A program made the translations under genes and the position numbers. Under the pieces are notes generated by a model. That model saw only the letters and a program-made list of their open reading frames with translations, made no database searches and had not been told where the DNA came from. From assembly GCA_030456405.1 (NCBI GenBank), contig JAKDNQ010000144.1, positions 1 to 5,887 on the forward strand: 5,887 bases of DNA, read 5' to 3'. This DNA is from Nitrospira sp. (GTDB taxonomy: Bacteria > Nitrospirota > Nitrospiria > Nitrospirales > Nitrospiraceae). The first letter of the stretch is position 1, and every line of letters begins with the position of its first letter. Positions 1 to 5,781 of the stretch are shown here, piece by piece.

Positions 1-1301
1 CGCACGCCGATTTCAACTTCATGAAGGATCGCCATCGGGTCCTCGGTTCGAGGGTTATCGGATGTCAAGATCACCACGTCGCTGTATTCGACGGCAGCGC
101 GACCCATCTTGGGCCGCTTCCCTCGATCCCGGTCACCACCACAGCCAAACACGGTAATGATCCGATCAGTCTTTAATGTCTGGGCAGCTGTCAGCAGCCT
201 GAGAAGTGCATCTTCCGTATGGGCATAATCGACAACAACCGTAAAATCTTGTCCAGACGAGATCCGCTCGAAGCGGCCGGGAACATTGGTGATATGGGCG
301 GCCGCTTCGCGGATTTGATCGGTCGTCGCCCCGTCGTGCAGCGCCACTCCGATTGCCCCTAGCAGATTGTAGACATTGTGCTCCCCGACTAACCGGCTCT
401 CGACGGGAAACGATCCTGCTGGAGTGGCAGCAGTAAACGTGGTTCCAGAAAGCGAAAGACGCACACGTTCTGCCTTGAGGTCTGCCTGGTTCTGAATGGC
501 GTACCCCCAGACAGGCACAGGACAGGCTGTCTGAATCATACTCCCCCGGGGATCGTCCAAATTGACAATCGCTCGTTTCCCGGCCCTCTGCCCCCCGGCC
601 AATCCGGTAAAGAGTCGCAACTTTGCCTCACAGTACTCATCCATCGTATGATGAAAATCGAGGTGATCCTGCGTAAGGTTCGTGAAGACCGCCACGTCAT
701 ACTCGCAACCCGATGTCCGGTCTAACGCAAGGGCGTGGGACGACACTTCCATCACCGCAGTGGTGAGTCCACTTTCGACCATCTTGGCCAGTAGTTCTTG
801 GAGATCGAGTGCGCCGGGTGTCGTGTGAGAGGCAGGAAGCGTCTCCGGCCCAATCTGATACCCCACCGTCCCGATCAATCCTACTCGCCGACCGATCCCT
901 TCTAGCAATGCTTTGCAAAGGCATGTCGTCGTCGTCTTCCCATTCGTACCCGTCACTCCAATCATCTTGAGATGAGCGGAGGGGTTCCCATGAAATCGGC
1001 TACCGAGAAGGCCGAGCGCCTTTCGTGAATCATTCACCCGCACAAACGGTAATGACCCCAATGCCACTGGCGCTTGCGCGACCACTGCCACCGCTCCAGC
1101 CTTGATGGCCCGATCGACAAATTCGTGCCCATCAACGCGTTCGCCCTTCACGGCAACAAAGAGGCTGCCACCCGTCACGGCTCGCGAATCGTCCGTAATC
1201 GCATGGATCTGACAATTCATGTCGCCACGCTGTTCCAAAACATCGATTCCCCCACAGAGCGCCTCAAGCAACTGCGTAAGGGTAACGGGATCACGCGCCA
1301 T
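1..1301 (-). CDS. murE: UDP-N-acetylmuramoyl-tripeptide synthetase MurE (meso-DAP-adding ligase), C-terminus cut by window edge
   Basis: This cytoplasmic ATP-dependent ligase adds meso-diaminopimelate to UDP-MurNAc-L-Ala-D-Glu in peptidoglycan precursor synthesis. I translated the minus strand from the ATG at 1299-1301 and found 433 uninterrupted codons running off the left edge. Family members have about 490-500 residues, so roughly 60 are missing. Visible motifs are the N-terminal substrate domain with TDDSRAV (36-42), the Mur ligase P-loop GVTGTNGKTTTT (115-126), HTTPG (159-163), EVSSHAL (185-191), TNLTQDHLDFH (207-217), and the lysine normally carbamylated (K227 in YCEAKLRLF). GEHNVYNLLGA (306-316), VDYAHT (357-362) and GCGGDRDRGKRP (386-397) follow. 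TSDNPRTEDP (413-422) contains DNPR, the established signature for meso-DAP rather than L-lysine specificity. The start lies 6 bp after the ftsI stop, which implies co-transcription. An AAGGA sits 13 bases before the ATG, rather far, inside the end of ftsI. Identification is very secure. Confidence 0.97.
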   Translation of the reverse strand, partial: MARDPVTLTQLLEALCGGIDVLEQRGDMNCQIHAITDDSRAVTGGSLFVAVKGERVDGHEFVDRAIKAGAVAVVAQAPVALGSLPFVRVNDSRKALGLLGSRFHGNPSAHLKMIGVTGTNGKTTTTCLCKALLEGIGRRVGLIGTVGYQIGPETLPASHTTPGALDLQELLAKMVESGLTTAVMEVSSHALALDRTSGCEYDVAVFTNLTQDHLDFHHTMDEYCEAKLRLFTGLAGGQRAGKRAIVNLDDPRGSMIQTACPVPVWGYAIQNQADLKAERVRLSLSGTTFTAATPAGSFPVESRLVGEHNVYNLLGAIGVALHDGATTDQIREAAAHITNVPGRFERISSGQDFTVVVDYAHTEDALLRLLTAAQTLKTDRIITVFGCGGDRDRGKRPKMGRAAVEYSDVVILTSDNPRTEDPMAILHEVEIGV

Positions 1302-1307
1302 GGACTT

Positions 1308-3026
1308 TTAGTGGTCCTTCATCGCCAGTGCGATTTTCACAGCGTCTTCTCTCGATACACCAAGATAGTTCAGCGCCTGCTCCCCGACTCGCCGAAAGAC
1401 CGGAGCCGCCACGACCCCGCCCCAGGATTCACCTTGAGGTTCATCGAGAACAACGATCATCGCCAGCCGTGGAGATTCCGCCGGAACATATCCGACAAAC
1501 GACCCGACAAACTGGGTCGAGGAATAGGCGCCGGTTCGCGAGTCGACTTTTTGCGCAGTCCCGGTTTTACCCGCCACACGGAAGCCAGGAATGGCCGCCT
1601 TCGTTCCCGTCCCATTCGTCACGACACCTTCCAGCATCGTCGTCATCACTTGGGCTGTCTCCGGCGACACGACTCGCCGCTTTACTTGCGGTCGGACCTC
1701 CTTGAGCACATGACCTTTCTGATCGCGTACTTCGGATACGACGTATGGCTTCATCATCACGCCCCCATTGGCGAGAGTGGCGACCGCCGATACCATCTGA
1801 AGAGGCGTCACCCCAACTTCCTGACCCATCGAAATCGACGCGAGCGATCGACGACCCCATTCTTTGGGCGCCTTCAAAAGTCCGTTCACTTCTCCCGGCA
1901 GATCAATCTCAGTACGTTGACCGAATCCGAATGCTTGGAGATACCGATAGAGTCGCTGGTCTCCGAGGGCCATCCCCGTCTTGGCGGCACCGATGTTGCT
2001 GGATTTTTGAATCACCTCAGAGAATGTCATCCAACCCAGCTTGTCATGGTCATGAATCGTCGTATTTGCAACCACCATCTGGCCGTTTTCACCGAAAACC
2101 ATGGAACCTGGCGTCATCACGTTTTCTTCAAGCGCCGCAGCCGCGACTATCGCTTTCATGGTCGACCCTGGCTCGTAGGTGTCTGTCAGGGCACGATTAC
2201 GCCACCGATCGGGTGTCAACGCAGCCACGACATTGGGGTCGAATCGTGGGCTAACGGCCATCGCAAGAATCGCACCCGTTTGAGGCTCCATGACGATGAT
2301 CGTCCCGGACTTAGCGCGAGAATGGGTAACGGCCTCTTCAAGTTCTTTTTCTGCAATGTATTGAATCATCTCATCAACGGTCAGCTTGAGCGCATGTCCC
2401 GGCGTCGGCGTTTGCTCCGCCACATCCTTGGGAAACACCGTACGGCCTAACGCATCTCGCTGCAGCACAGTGACACGTTTTTCTCCATGCAGATGCGAAT
2501 CGTAGAGGCGCTCAAGACCTTCAAGCCCTTGCCCATCCATCCCAGAAAACCCTAACACATGAGCCAACAACGGGCCCTTAGGGTAAAACCGCCTCCCCTC
2601 CATCACCACGCCGATGCCGTCCAACGACAACTGTTGCAGCCGGCGGCCTTGCTCAGGCTCGACCTTTCGCGCCAGCCACACAAAGCTTTTGTCTTGCCGA
2701 AGCTTTTTCTCGAGCTCATCGCTTCGAATGTGGAGCACTGGAGAAAGATGACGAGCAACCGTGGAAGGGCTCTCAAGCGACGTCGGTACGCCGAACACCG
2801 ATGGCACCTCTACATTCATCGCAAGCACTTTGCCGTGTCGATCCGATACCATGCCTCTGGCTCCTTCGAACGACACGGTCTTTTGATGTTGCCGGTCGGC
2901 CTTGGCCGTGAGTTCGGCTGCTTGGAGCACTTGGAGCGTCACCAGCCGAAAGAGAATAATAGAGAACCCGCACAGGAGCAGAAACAGCATCACATAGCGA
3001 CGACCGCGCGAAGGTCCGGCAGTCAC
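1308..3026 (-). CDS. ftsI: Septal peptidoglycan D,D-transpeptidase FtsI (class B penicillin-binding protein 3)
   Basis: This inner-membrane divisome enzyme cross-links septal peptidoglycan and works with FtsW. The product has 572 residues, normal for the family. A short basic cytoplasmic N-terminus (RGRR, 7-10) precedes one membrane anchor (about 11-34). The pedestal domain follows, with the conserved RGMVSDRHGKVLA (57-69). The transpeptidase domain (about 240-555) carries all three catalytic motifs: S-T-M-K (288-291, nucleophile S288), S-S-N (342-344) and K-T-G (487-489). SMGQEVGVTPLQM (399-411) is also typical. No PASTA domains follow. The start is GTG at 3024-3026, overlapping the ftsL stop by 4 bases (GTGA on the coding strand). 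GGGAGG lies 8 bases upstream (3035-3040), supporting this start and translational coupling. murE begins 6 bp after the stop. The domain content and operon position support FtsI over an elongation-specific PBP2 or sporulation SpoVD. Confidence 0.97.
   Translation of the reverse strand: MTAGPSRGRRYVMLFLLLCGFSIILFRLVTLQVLQAAELTAKADRQHQKTVSFEGARGMVSDRHGKVLAMNVEVPSVFGVPTSLESPSTVARHLSPVLHIRSDELEKKLRQDKSFVWLARKVEPEQGRRLQQLSLDGIGVVMEGRRFYPKGPLLAHVLGFSGMDGQGLEGLERLYDSHLHGEKRVTVLQRDALGRTVFPKDVAEQTPTPGHALKLTVDEMIQYIAEKELEEAVTHSRAKSGTIIVMEPQTGAILAMAVSPRFDPNVVAALTPDRWRNRALTDTYEPGSTMKAIVAAAALEENVMTPGSMVFGENGQMVVANTTIHDHDKLGWMTFSEVIQKSSNIGAAKTGMALGDQRLYRYLQAFGFGQRTEIDLPGEVNGLLKAPKEWGRRSLASISMGQEVGVTPLQMVSAVATLANGGVMMKPYVVSEVRDQKGHVLKEVRPQVKRRVVSPETAQVMTTMLEGVVTNGTGTKAAIPGFRVAGKTGTAQKVDSRTGAYSSTQFVGSFVGYVPAESPRLAMIVVLDEPQGESWGGVVAAPVFRRVGEQALNYLGVSREDAVKIALAMKDH
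1315..1319 (-). promoter_or_regulatory. Weak, distant ribosome binding site of murE
   Basis: The coding strand reads AAGGA, 13 bases before the murE ATG and inside the last codons of ftsI. This spacing is longer than the usual 5-9. GGAC, partly inside this site, can pair with GTCC just before the ATG across an 8-base loop that contains the ftsI stop. Folding would shorten the distance but also mask part of the site. This is an inference from a 4-bp stem only. Confidence 0.45.
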
Positions 3027-3358
3027 TGGGGCACCCTCCCGATCGAATCATGTTTTGCCACACGGATGAGCTCCACGGGAGGGAGTGTCACGCTCGGAGT
3101 CTCTCCCGGCAAATGCACCACCAGCACTTGACCTTGCTGGGGCGGAATAAGCCCCAGTTTTTCAGTCGCCACTTTCGCGATCCGCTCCGGGGCCGTCAGC
3201 GCAGAAACCTTCACTTGCAATTGATCTCTCTCTCGCTCAAGCAATATTTTCTGCGTCTTCAATCGTTCGATCTGATAACCCAATCGAACGACATCCACAC
3301 GTTCCCATACAAATACGAAGATCAATAGCACTCCGGCCCCTATTGTTATCGTCTTCAT
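3023..3358 (-). CDS. ftsL: Cell division protein FtsL, with a three-residue cytoplasmic tail
   Basis: FtsL is a small bitopic scaffold that forms a coiled coil with FtsB and activates FtsWI at the septum. The 111-residue product has MKT, then a hydrophobic segment (about 4-18), then a charged helical region with heptad-like hydrophobics (about 22-55). LTAPERIAKVATEKLGLIPP (54-73) resembles the conserved FtsL/DivIC motif. A proline-rich tail of about 28 residues follows VVHLPG. Sequence similarity in this family is weak, so the call rests on length, topology, this motif and the position between rsmH and ftsI. The start is firm: AAGGAGG lies 7 bases before the ATG, and an in-frame TAA (the rsmH stop) lies five codons upstream with no start codon between. 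E. coli FtsL has a cytoplasmic tail of about 30 residues; here it is nearly absent. Confidence 0.9.
   Translation of the reverse strand: MKTITIGAGVLLIFVFVWERVDVVRLGYQIERLKTQKILLERERDQLQVKVSALTAPERIAKVATEKLGLIPPQQGQVLVVHLPGETPSVTLPPVELIRVAKHDSIGRVPQ
3035..3040 (-). promoter_or_regulatory. Ribosome binding site of ftsI, deciding a GTG start
   Basis: The coding strand reads GGGAGG inside the 3' end of ftsL, with 8 bases between GGAGG and the GTG at 3024-3026. Together with the GTGA overlap of start and stop codons, it supports the GTG start. Confidence 0.8.
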
Positions 3359-3365
3359 AAACGGT

Positions 3366-3372
3366 CCTCCTT
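3366..3372 (-). promoter_or_regulatory. Strong ribosome binding site of ftsL, overlapping the rsmH stop
   Basis: The coding strand reads AAGGAGG, an almost full anti-Shine-Dalgarno match, 7 bases before the ftsL ATG. Its first two bases are the last two of the rsmH TAA stop (3371-3373). Ribosomes ending on rsmH would therefore stand on this site, which suggests coupled translation. Confidence 0.88.
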
Positions 3373-4273
3373 AGAATACCCGTTGGGCAGCCCGCAATTT
3401 GGCACTGCGGGATCGAGGATTCCGGTCAGCTTCTTCCTTACTGGGAACCTGCGGCTTCTTGGTGAGAACCATCAGCGCGGGATCGTCCGTGCTAGAGAGC
3501 ATCCGTAACGTGCGCTTCACAATCCGATCTTCGAGCGAATGGAACGAGATGACACAGAGGCGGCCGCCGGGAGACAGCACATCCACTGCATCACGCAACG
3601 CTGGTTCAAGACAGTCGAGTTCTTGATTCACGGCAATGCGAAGGGCCTGAAACGTGCGGGTGGCACAATGGAGTCGACCATGCCGATAATTCGCCGGAAC
3701 AGCCCCCTCAATCACTGAAACGAGCTCTTTCGTCGTGGCCAACGGATGACGTTGACGCGCACGAACAATGGCACGTGCAATTCGTCGAGAAAACCGTTCT
3801 TCACCGAACTGAAAGATTGTGTCGGCCAATTGCGTTTCCGGCCAACGATTAACCATGTCAGCGGCGGTCTCGCTCATTGACCGATCCATACGCATGTCCA
3901 ACGGACCGTCCAATTGAAAGCTGAAACCACGAGCAGGTTCATCCAACTGCGGGGATGAGACCCCAAGATCAAACAGAATTCCATCAACCTGGCTGATGCC
4001 ACTGAAAGTAATGTGCTGTTTCAGATCCACAAAATGACCATGAAAAAGAAGAACGCGACCGCCGAACCGTGCGAGTTTTTCTCGACTGGCTGCAATAGGC
4101 CCCTCATCACGATCAAATCCTATAAGCCTACTGTTTGGGTCGCTTGCATCAAGGATTTTTTCTGCATGCCCACCATATCCCACCGTACAATCAAGATAGA
4201 TTCGACTATCGCCCCGAATGAGCCATGATAAGACTTCTTCTGACATGACCGGAATATGTTTAGATGCCAGCAT
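3371..4273 (-). CDS. rsmH: 16S rRNA (cytosine(1402)-N(4))-methyltransferase RsmH (MraW)
   Basis: This SAM-dependent enzyme methylates N4 of C1402 in the 16S rRNA decoding centre of the small ribosomal subunit. The 300-residue product is near usual family length, and motifs run through all of it: HIPVMSEEV (6-14), the SAM-binding DCTVGYGGHAEKIL (28-41), GFDRD (52-56), GILFDLGVSSPQLD (98-111), GFSFQLDGPLDMRMD (116-130), FGEERFSRRIARAIV (156-170), RTFQALRIAVNQEL (206-219), VISFHSLEDRIVK (241-253), and NPRSRSAKLRAAQR (285-298). The start is the ATG at 4271-4273. It has no good Shine-Dalgarno; the bases just before it are AT-rich. It is the first gene of the operon, behind a strong promoter and MraZ-type boxes, whereas mraZ normally precedes it. 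Its TAA is part of the ftsL ribosome binding site. Confidence 0.98.
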   Translation of the reverse strand: MLASKHIPVMSEEVLSWLIRGDSRIYLDCTVGYGGHAEKILDASDPNSRLIGFDRDEGPIAASREKLARFGGRVLLFHGHFVDLKQHITFSGISQVDGILFDLGVSSPQLDEPARGFSFQLDGPLDMRMDRSMSETAADMVNRWPETQLADTIFQFGEERFSRRIARAIVRARQRHPLATTKELVSVIEGAVPANYRHGRLHCATRTFQALRIAVNQELDCLEPALRDAVDVLSPGGRLCVISFHSLEDRIVKRTLRMLSSTDDPALMVLTKKPQVPSKEEADRNPRSRSAKLRAAQRVF

Positions 4274-4284
4274 TAATTATTTTC

Positions 4285-4309
4285 TACCAAACTTACCCAC
4301 TTTCTCCCA
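4285..4309 (-). promoter_or_regulatory. MraZ-type operator: three TGGGN-like boxes at 10-bp steps
   Basis: On the minus strand TGGGA (4305-4309), TGGGT (4295-4299) and the degenerate TGGTA (4285-4289) follow each other with exactly 5 bases between them. This is the known architecture of MraZ binding sites upstream of dcw clusters: direct TGGGN repeats with 5-nt spacers. A fourth TGGGT (4327-4331) lies in the promoter spacer, 22 bp from the first box. The array falls just after the predicted transcription start, where bound MraZ would repress. The pattern is seen directly; MraZ binding is inferred. Confidence 0.8.
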
Positions 4310-4319
4310 CTATAATGCG

Positions 4320-4347
4320 AGTATACACCCACTCTAAGTCTTGTCAA
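4320..4347 (-). promoter_or_regulatory. Sigma70-type promoter of the rsmH-ftsL-ftsI-murE operon
   Basis: On the minus strand a perfect -35 box TTGACA (4342-4347) is followed after 16 bp by TATACT (4320-4325), five of six matches to TATAAT. Transcription would start near 4313, giving a leader of about 40 bases before the rsmH ATG. The next 35 bp downstream hold the MraZ-type boxes, and one more TGGGT lies in the spacer. Position and match quality make this the likely main promoter of the cluster. Confidence 0.82.
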
Positions 4348-4379
4348 TAGAAAATTCATGTACTTATGAAGGTCGGCGA

Positions 4380-4416
4380 CTCTATCTCTTCCTAAAAATT
4401 TGAGCGAAAGATAGAG
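4380..4416. repeat. 8-bp inverted repeat with a 21-base loop
   Basis: CTCTATCT (4380-4387) is matched by AGATAGAG (4409-4416). The loop is long and no T-run follows on either strand, so it is a poor intrinsic terminator. It lies about 35-70 bp upstream of the -35 box of the rsmH promoter, so a protein-binding site is possible. It could also be chance. Confidence 0.35.
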
Positions 4417-4439
4417 ACAGTGATACGGCATAAGCGCTG

Positions 4440-4655
4440 CATTGACTGATGGTAATCACCCGATGATAGTCATATAGAGACCAGAGACCGACGAACACTC
4501 ACAATTCACGCTCATGAGACAAGCGTAGTATTACGATACCCCCTCTTGACCGACATAATCGAGCCGTCGCGGCAGGAACCATCACCATGTGGATATCTTT
4601 GTTTCGGCAAAAAATTGACAGGCACATAGTCTGACACTGGGTCGATCAGTCAATG
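4440..4655. repeat. 11-bp perfect inverted repeat, arms 194 bp apart
   Basis: CATTGACTGAT (4440-4450) is the exact reverse complement of ATCAGTCAATG (4645-4655). The arms frame most of the intergenic region. No flanking target-site duplication is visible, and the interior encodes nothing recognisable, so a small non-autonomous element is only one possibility. A paired binding site for a looping regulator is another. Confidence 0.4.
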
Positions 4656-4684
4656 AGTCGAACACACGAAGTTGGCGAGTTTGG

Positions 4685-4713
4685 TTGACAAGGATTCTAG
4701 TCGGGTTGAAAAT
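4685..4713 (+). promoter_or_regulatory. Possible promoter giving a leaderless transcript of the repeat-protein gene
   Basis: A perfect TTGACA (4685-4690) is followed after 17 bp by GAAAAT (4708-4713), four of six matches, including the important second A and last T. The predicted transcription start falls at about 4720, the first base of the preferred ATG. No Shine-Dalgarno precedes that ATG, which fits leaderless translation. This is inference from a weak -10 box. Confidence 0.35.
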
Positions 4714-4719
4714 GGTTTT

Positions 4720-5775
4720 ATGCGTTCGCTCACAACAACCAAAGCCCTCTGCCTGATCTCCTTCATGGGGGGAGCCGCCTTCACGTTCTGCGGGATCACC
4801 GACACCGCGGCGACAGCGGCATCACCGCTCTATTGGTGCCCAGATCGAAAATCCGACCAGCAATATTCTGCAACCAACGGGGTTGGCTGCATGCCACTAG
4901 TCGAGGAGAAAGAGGCTCCGGCATCAGCGCAAGAAAGGGAGACGTCTACTGGTGATAAACCGCGGCGCGACTTCAAGATTGAAAATCTGCCGGACGACGT
5001 ATCGACGTTCCTGAACAAGTATCGCCATTTCCTCGATTGCTGCAAGACCGATCTCTCAGAACTTCAGCAGGTTGAAGAACTGGGAGACGAAGTTGGAGAG
5101 TTGCTCAAGGCCACACAGGCTAATATGTCGAATCATTCGATGGCCTCTCGCGGGATCATACTCCACGAAATGATCCCGAGTGTTTTAACAGCACGCGCCG
5201 ACCTCAAGAAATTGCGCGTGATGCTTGAACGCATCGGCGCCTCGACCAACACACGCGATTTCGGAGATTTTGAGGCCTCAGGCCGGGAAGCTCATGCGAT
5301 TCGGGAAATAGAAGAATCGATCGAAAGAGACATCCGAGCACCGAAGCTATCGACAGGGCCAAAAACGGGTAGCAGTATTGGCAGCGCACCAACAGCTGGG
5401 CCGAGTATCGGAAAAACCCCGAAGCGCGGCAACACAATGGGCGCCGAAGGTGTAACCGGCCAAGACATCGGGGCGTCGTCGAGAAACAGCCACAACATCG
5501 GCAGCTCAGGTCCAGTAGGGTTTGGGATTGGCGCTACAGGTCGTGCGGGCCCTTCAATCGGCGAGTCCACTTTTAACAGTGAATCGTCGTCGGCAGTCGG
5601 CTCGTCGCTCCAACGCTCCACGGTGGGGTCCAGCCTATCGGATTCGACGGTAGGATCGAGCTTCGGCGGCTCCAGTGTGGGCTCAAGCCTCGGAGACTCG
5701 AGCGTTGGTTCGTCGTTCGGCTCGTCCGCGGTCGGTTCAACACTCCAAGAACGAGCCACTGTCCCTCGGCAGTAA
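4720..5775 (+). CDS. Putative secreted protein with C-terminal decapeptide and nonapeptide repeats, function unknown
   Basis: I do not recognise a family. From the ATG at 4720 the product has 351 residues. MRSLTTTK and a hydrophobic stretch (about 9-26) look like a signal peptide, with likely cleavage near A33/A34; the cysteine at 24 is not in a good lipobox. The mature N-terminus has CPDRKSDQQYSATNGVGC (40-57). Residues about 85-205 look helical and charged, with a CC pair at 107-108. Residues 212-281 are seven decapeptides of form xxxxxGxx(I/M)G, and 293-346 are six nonapeptides V-G-S-(S/T)-(L/F)-x-x-(S/R)-x. An in-frame TTG at 4672 would add 16 residues, but it has no ribosome binding site and would bury the signal peptide, so I prefer the ATG. 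The gene is divergent from the dcw operon and shares no visible pathway with it. Export to the periplasm or surface is inferred; repeat function is unknown. Confidence 0.8.
   Translation: MRSLTTTKALCLISFMGGAAFTFCGITDTAATAASPLYWCPDRKSDQQYSATNGVGCMPLVEEKEAPASAQERETSTGDKPRRDFKIENLPDDVSTFLNKYRHFLDCCKTDLSELQQVEELGDEVGELLKATQANMSNHSMASRGIILHEMIPSVLTARADLKKLRVMLERIGASTNTRDFGDFEASGREAHAIREIEESIERDIRAPKLSTGPKTGSSIGSAPTAGPSIGKTPKRGNTMGAEGVTGQDIGASSRNSHNIGSSGPVGFGIGATGRAGPSIGESTFNSESSSAVGSSLQRSTVGSSLSDSTVGSSFGGSSVGSSLGDSSVGSSFGSSAVGSTLQERATVPRQ
5353..5562 (+). repeat. Seven decapeptide-encoding repeats (30-bp units)
   Basis: Seven consecutive 10-codon units end in Ile-Gly, or Met-Gly in unit three: TGPKTGSSIG, SAPTAGPSIG, KTPKRGNTMG, AEGVTGQDIG, ASSRNSHNIG, SSGPVGFGIG, ATGRAGPSIG. 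Position 6 is Gly in six of seven, and position 10 is Gly in all. The DNA of the units differs considerably, so conservation is at protein level. Confidence 0.88.
5596..5757 (+). repeat. Six nonapeptide-encoding repeats (27-bp units)
   Basis: Six consecutive 9-codon units follow: VGSSLQRST, VGSSLSDST, VGSSFGGSS, VGSSLGDSS, VGSSFGSSA, VGSTLQERA. V, G and S at positions 1-3 are invariant; position 5 is Leu or Phe. Codons vary widely: Val is GTC, GTG, GTA or GTT, and Ser is TCG, TCC, TCA, AGC or AGT. A short irregular linker (5563-5595) separates them from the decapeptides. Confidence 0.9.
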
Positions 5776-5781
5776 TCTCTT

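Larger units (their letters stand above)
4348..4684. other. Non-coding divergent intergenic region
   Basis: No convincing gene, tRNA or rRNA is seen between the rsmH promoter and the start of the plus-strand gene. The region is noticeably richer in A and T than the genes around it. It holds an 8-bp dyad (4380-4416), an 11-bp dyad (4440-4655) and several TTGAC pentamers on both strands. A weak forward promoter is possible at 4442-4470 (TTGACT, 17 bp, GATAGT). I looked for an mraZ remnant by eye on the minus strand and recognised none. Confidence 0.6.

Noticed and set aside
1074..2450. Plus-strand open frame of 458 codons opposite murE and ftsI
   Set aside because: It is antisense to two unmistakable genes, rich in Arg and His as expected for a shadow of GC-rich coding DNA, and has no recognisable motif.
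4380..4416. Intrinsic terminator
   Set aside because: The stem is only 8 bp with a 21-base loop, not GC-rich, and without a T-run on either side.
4348..4684. Decayed mraZ gene before rsmH
   Set aside because: The operon promoter lies directly before rsmH, so a normal mraZ would be upstream of its own promoter. The space is shorter than a normal mraZ, and no MraZ-like motif was recognised by eye on the minus strand.
4720..4830. Lipoprotein signal in the repeat protein (Cys in FTFCG)
   Set aside because: The residue before the cysteine is Phe, not Gly, Ala or Ser, so it does not fit a lipobox. Ordinary signal peptidase cleavage near A33/A34 fits better.
5353..5757. RTX calcium-binding nonapeptides or YadA-type head repeats
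   Set aside because: The nonapeptides lack the GGxGxD pattern of RTX, and both unit lengths and motifs differ from the 14-residue YadA head repeats.
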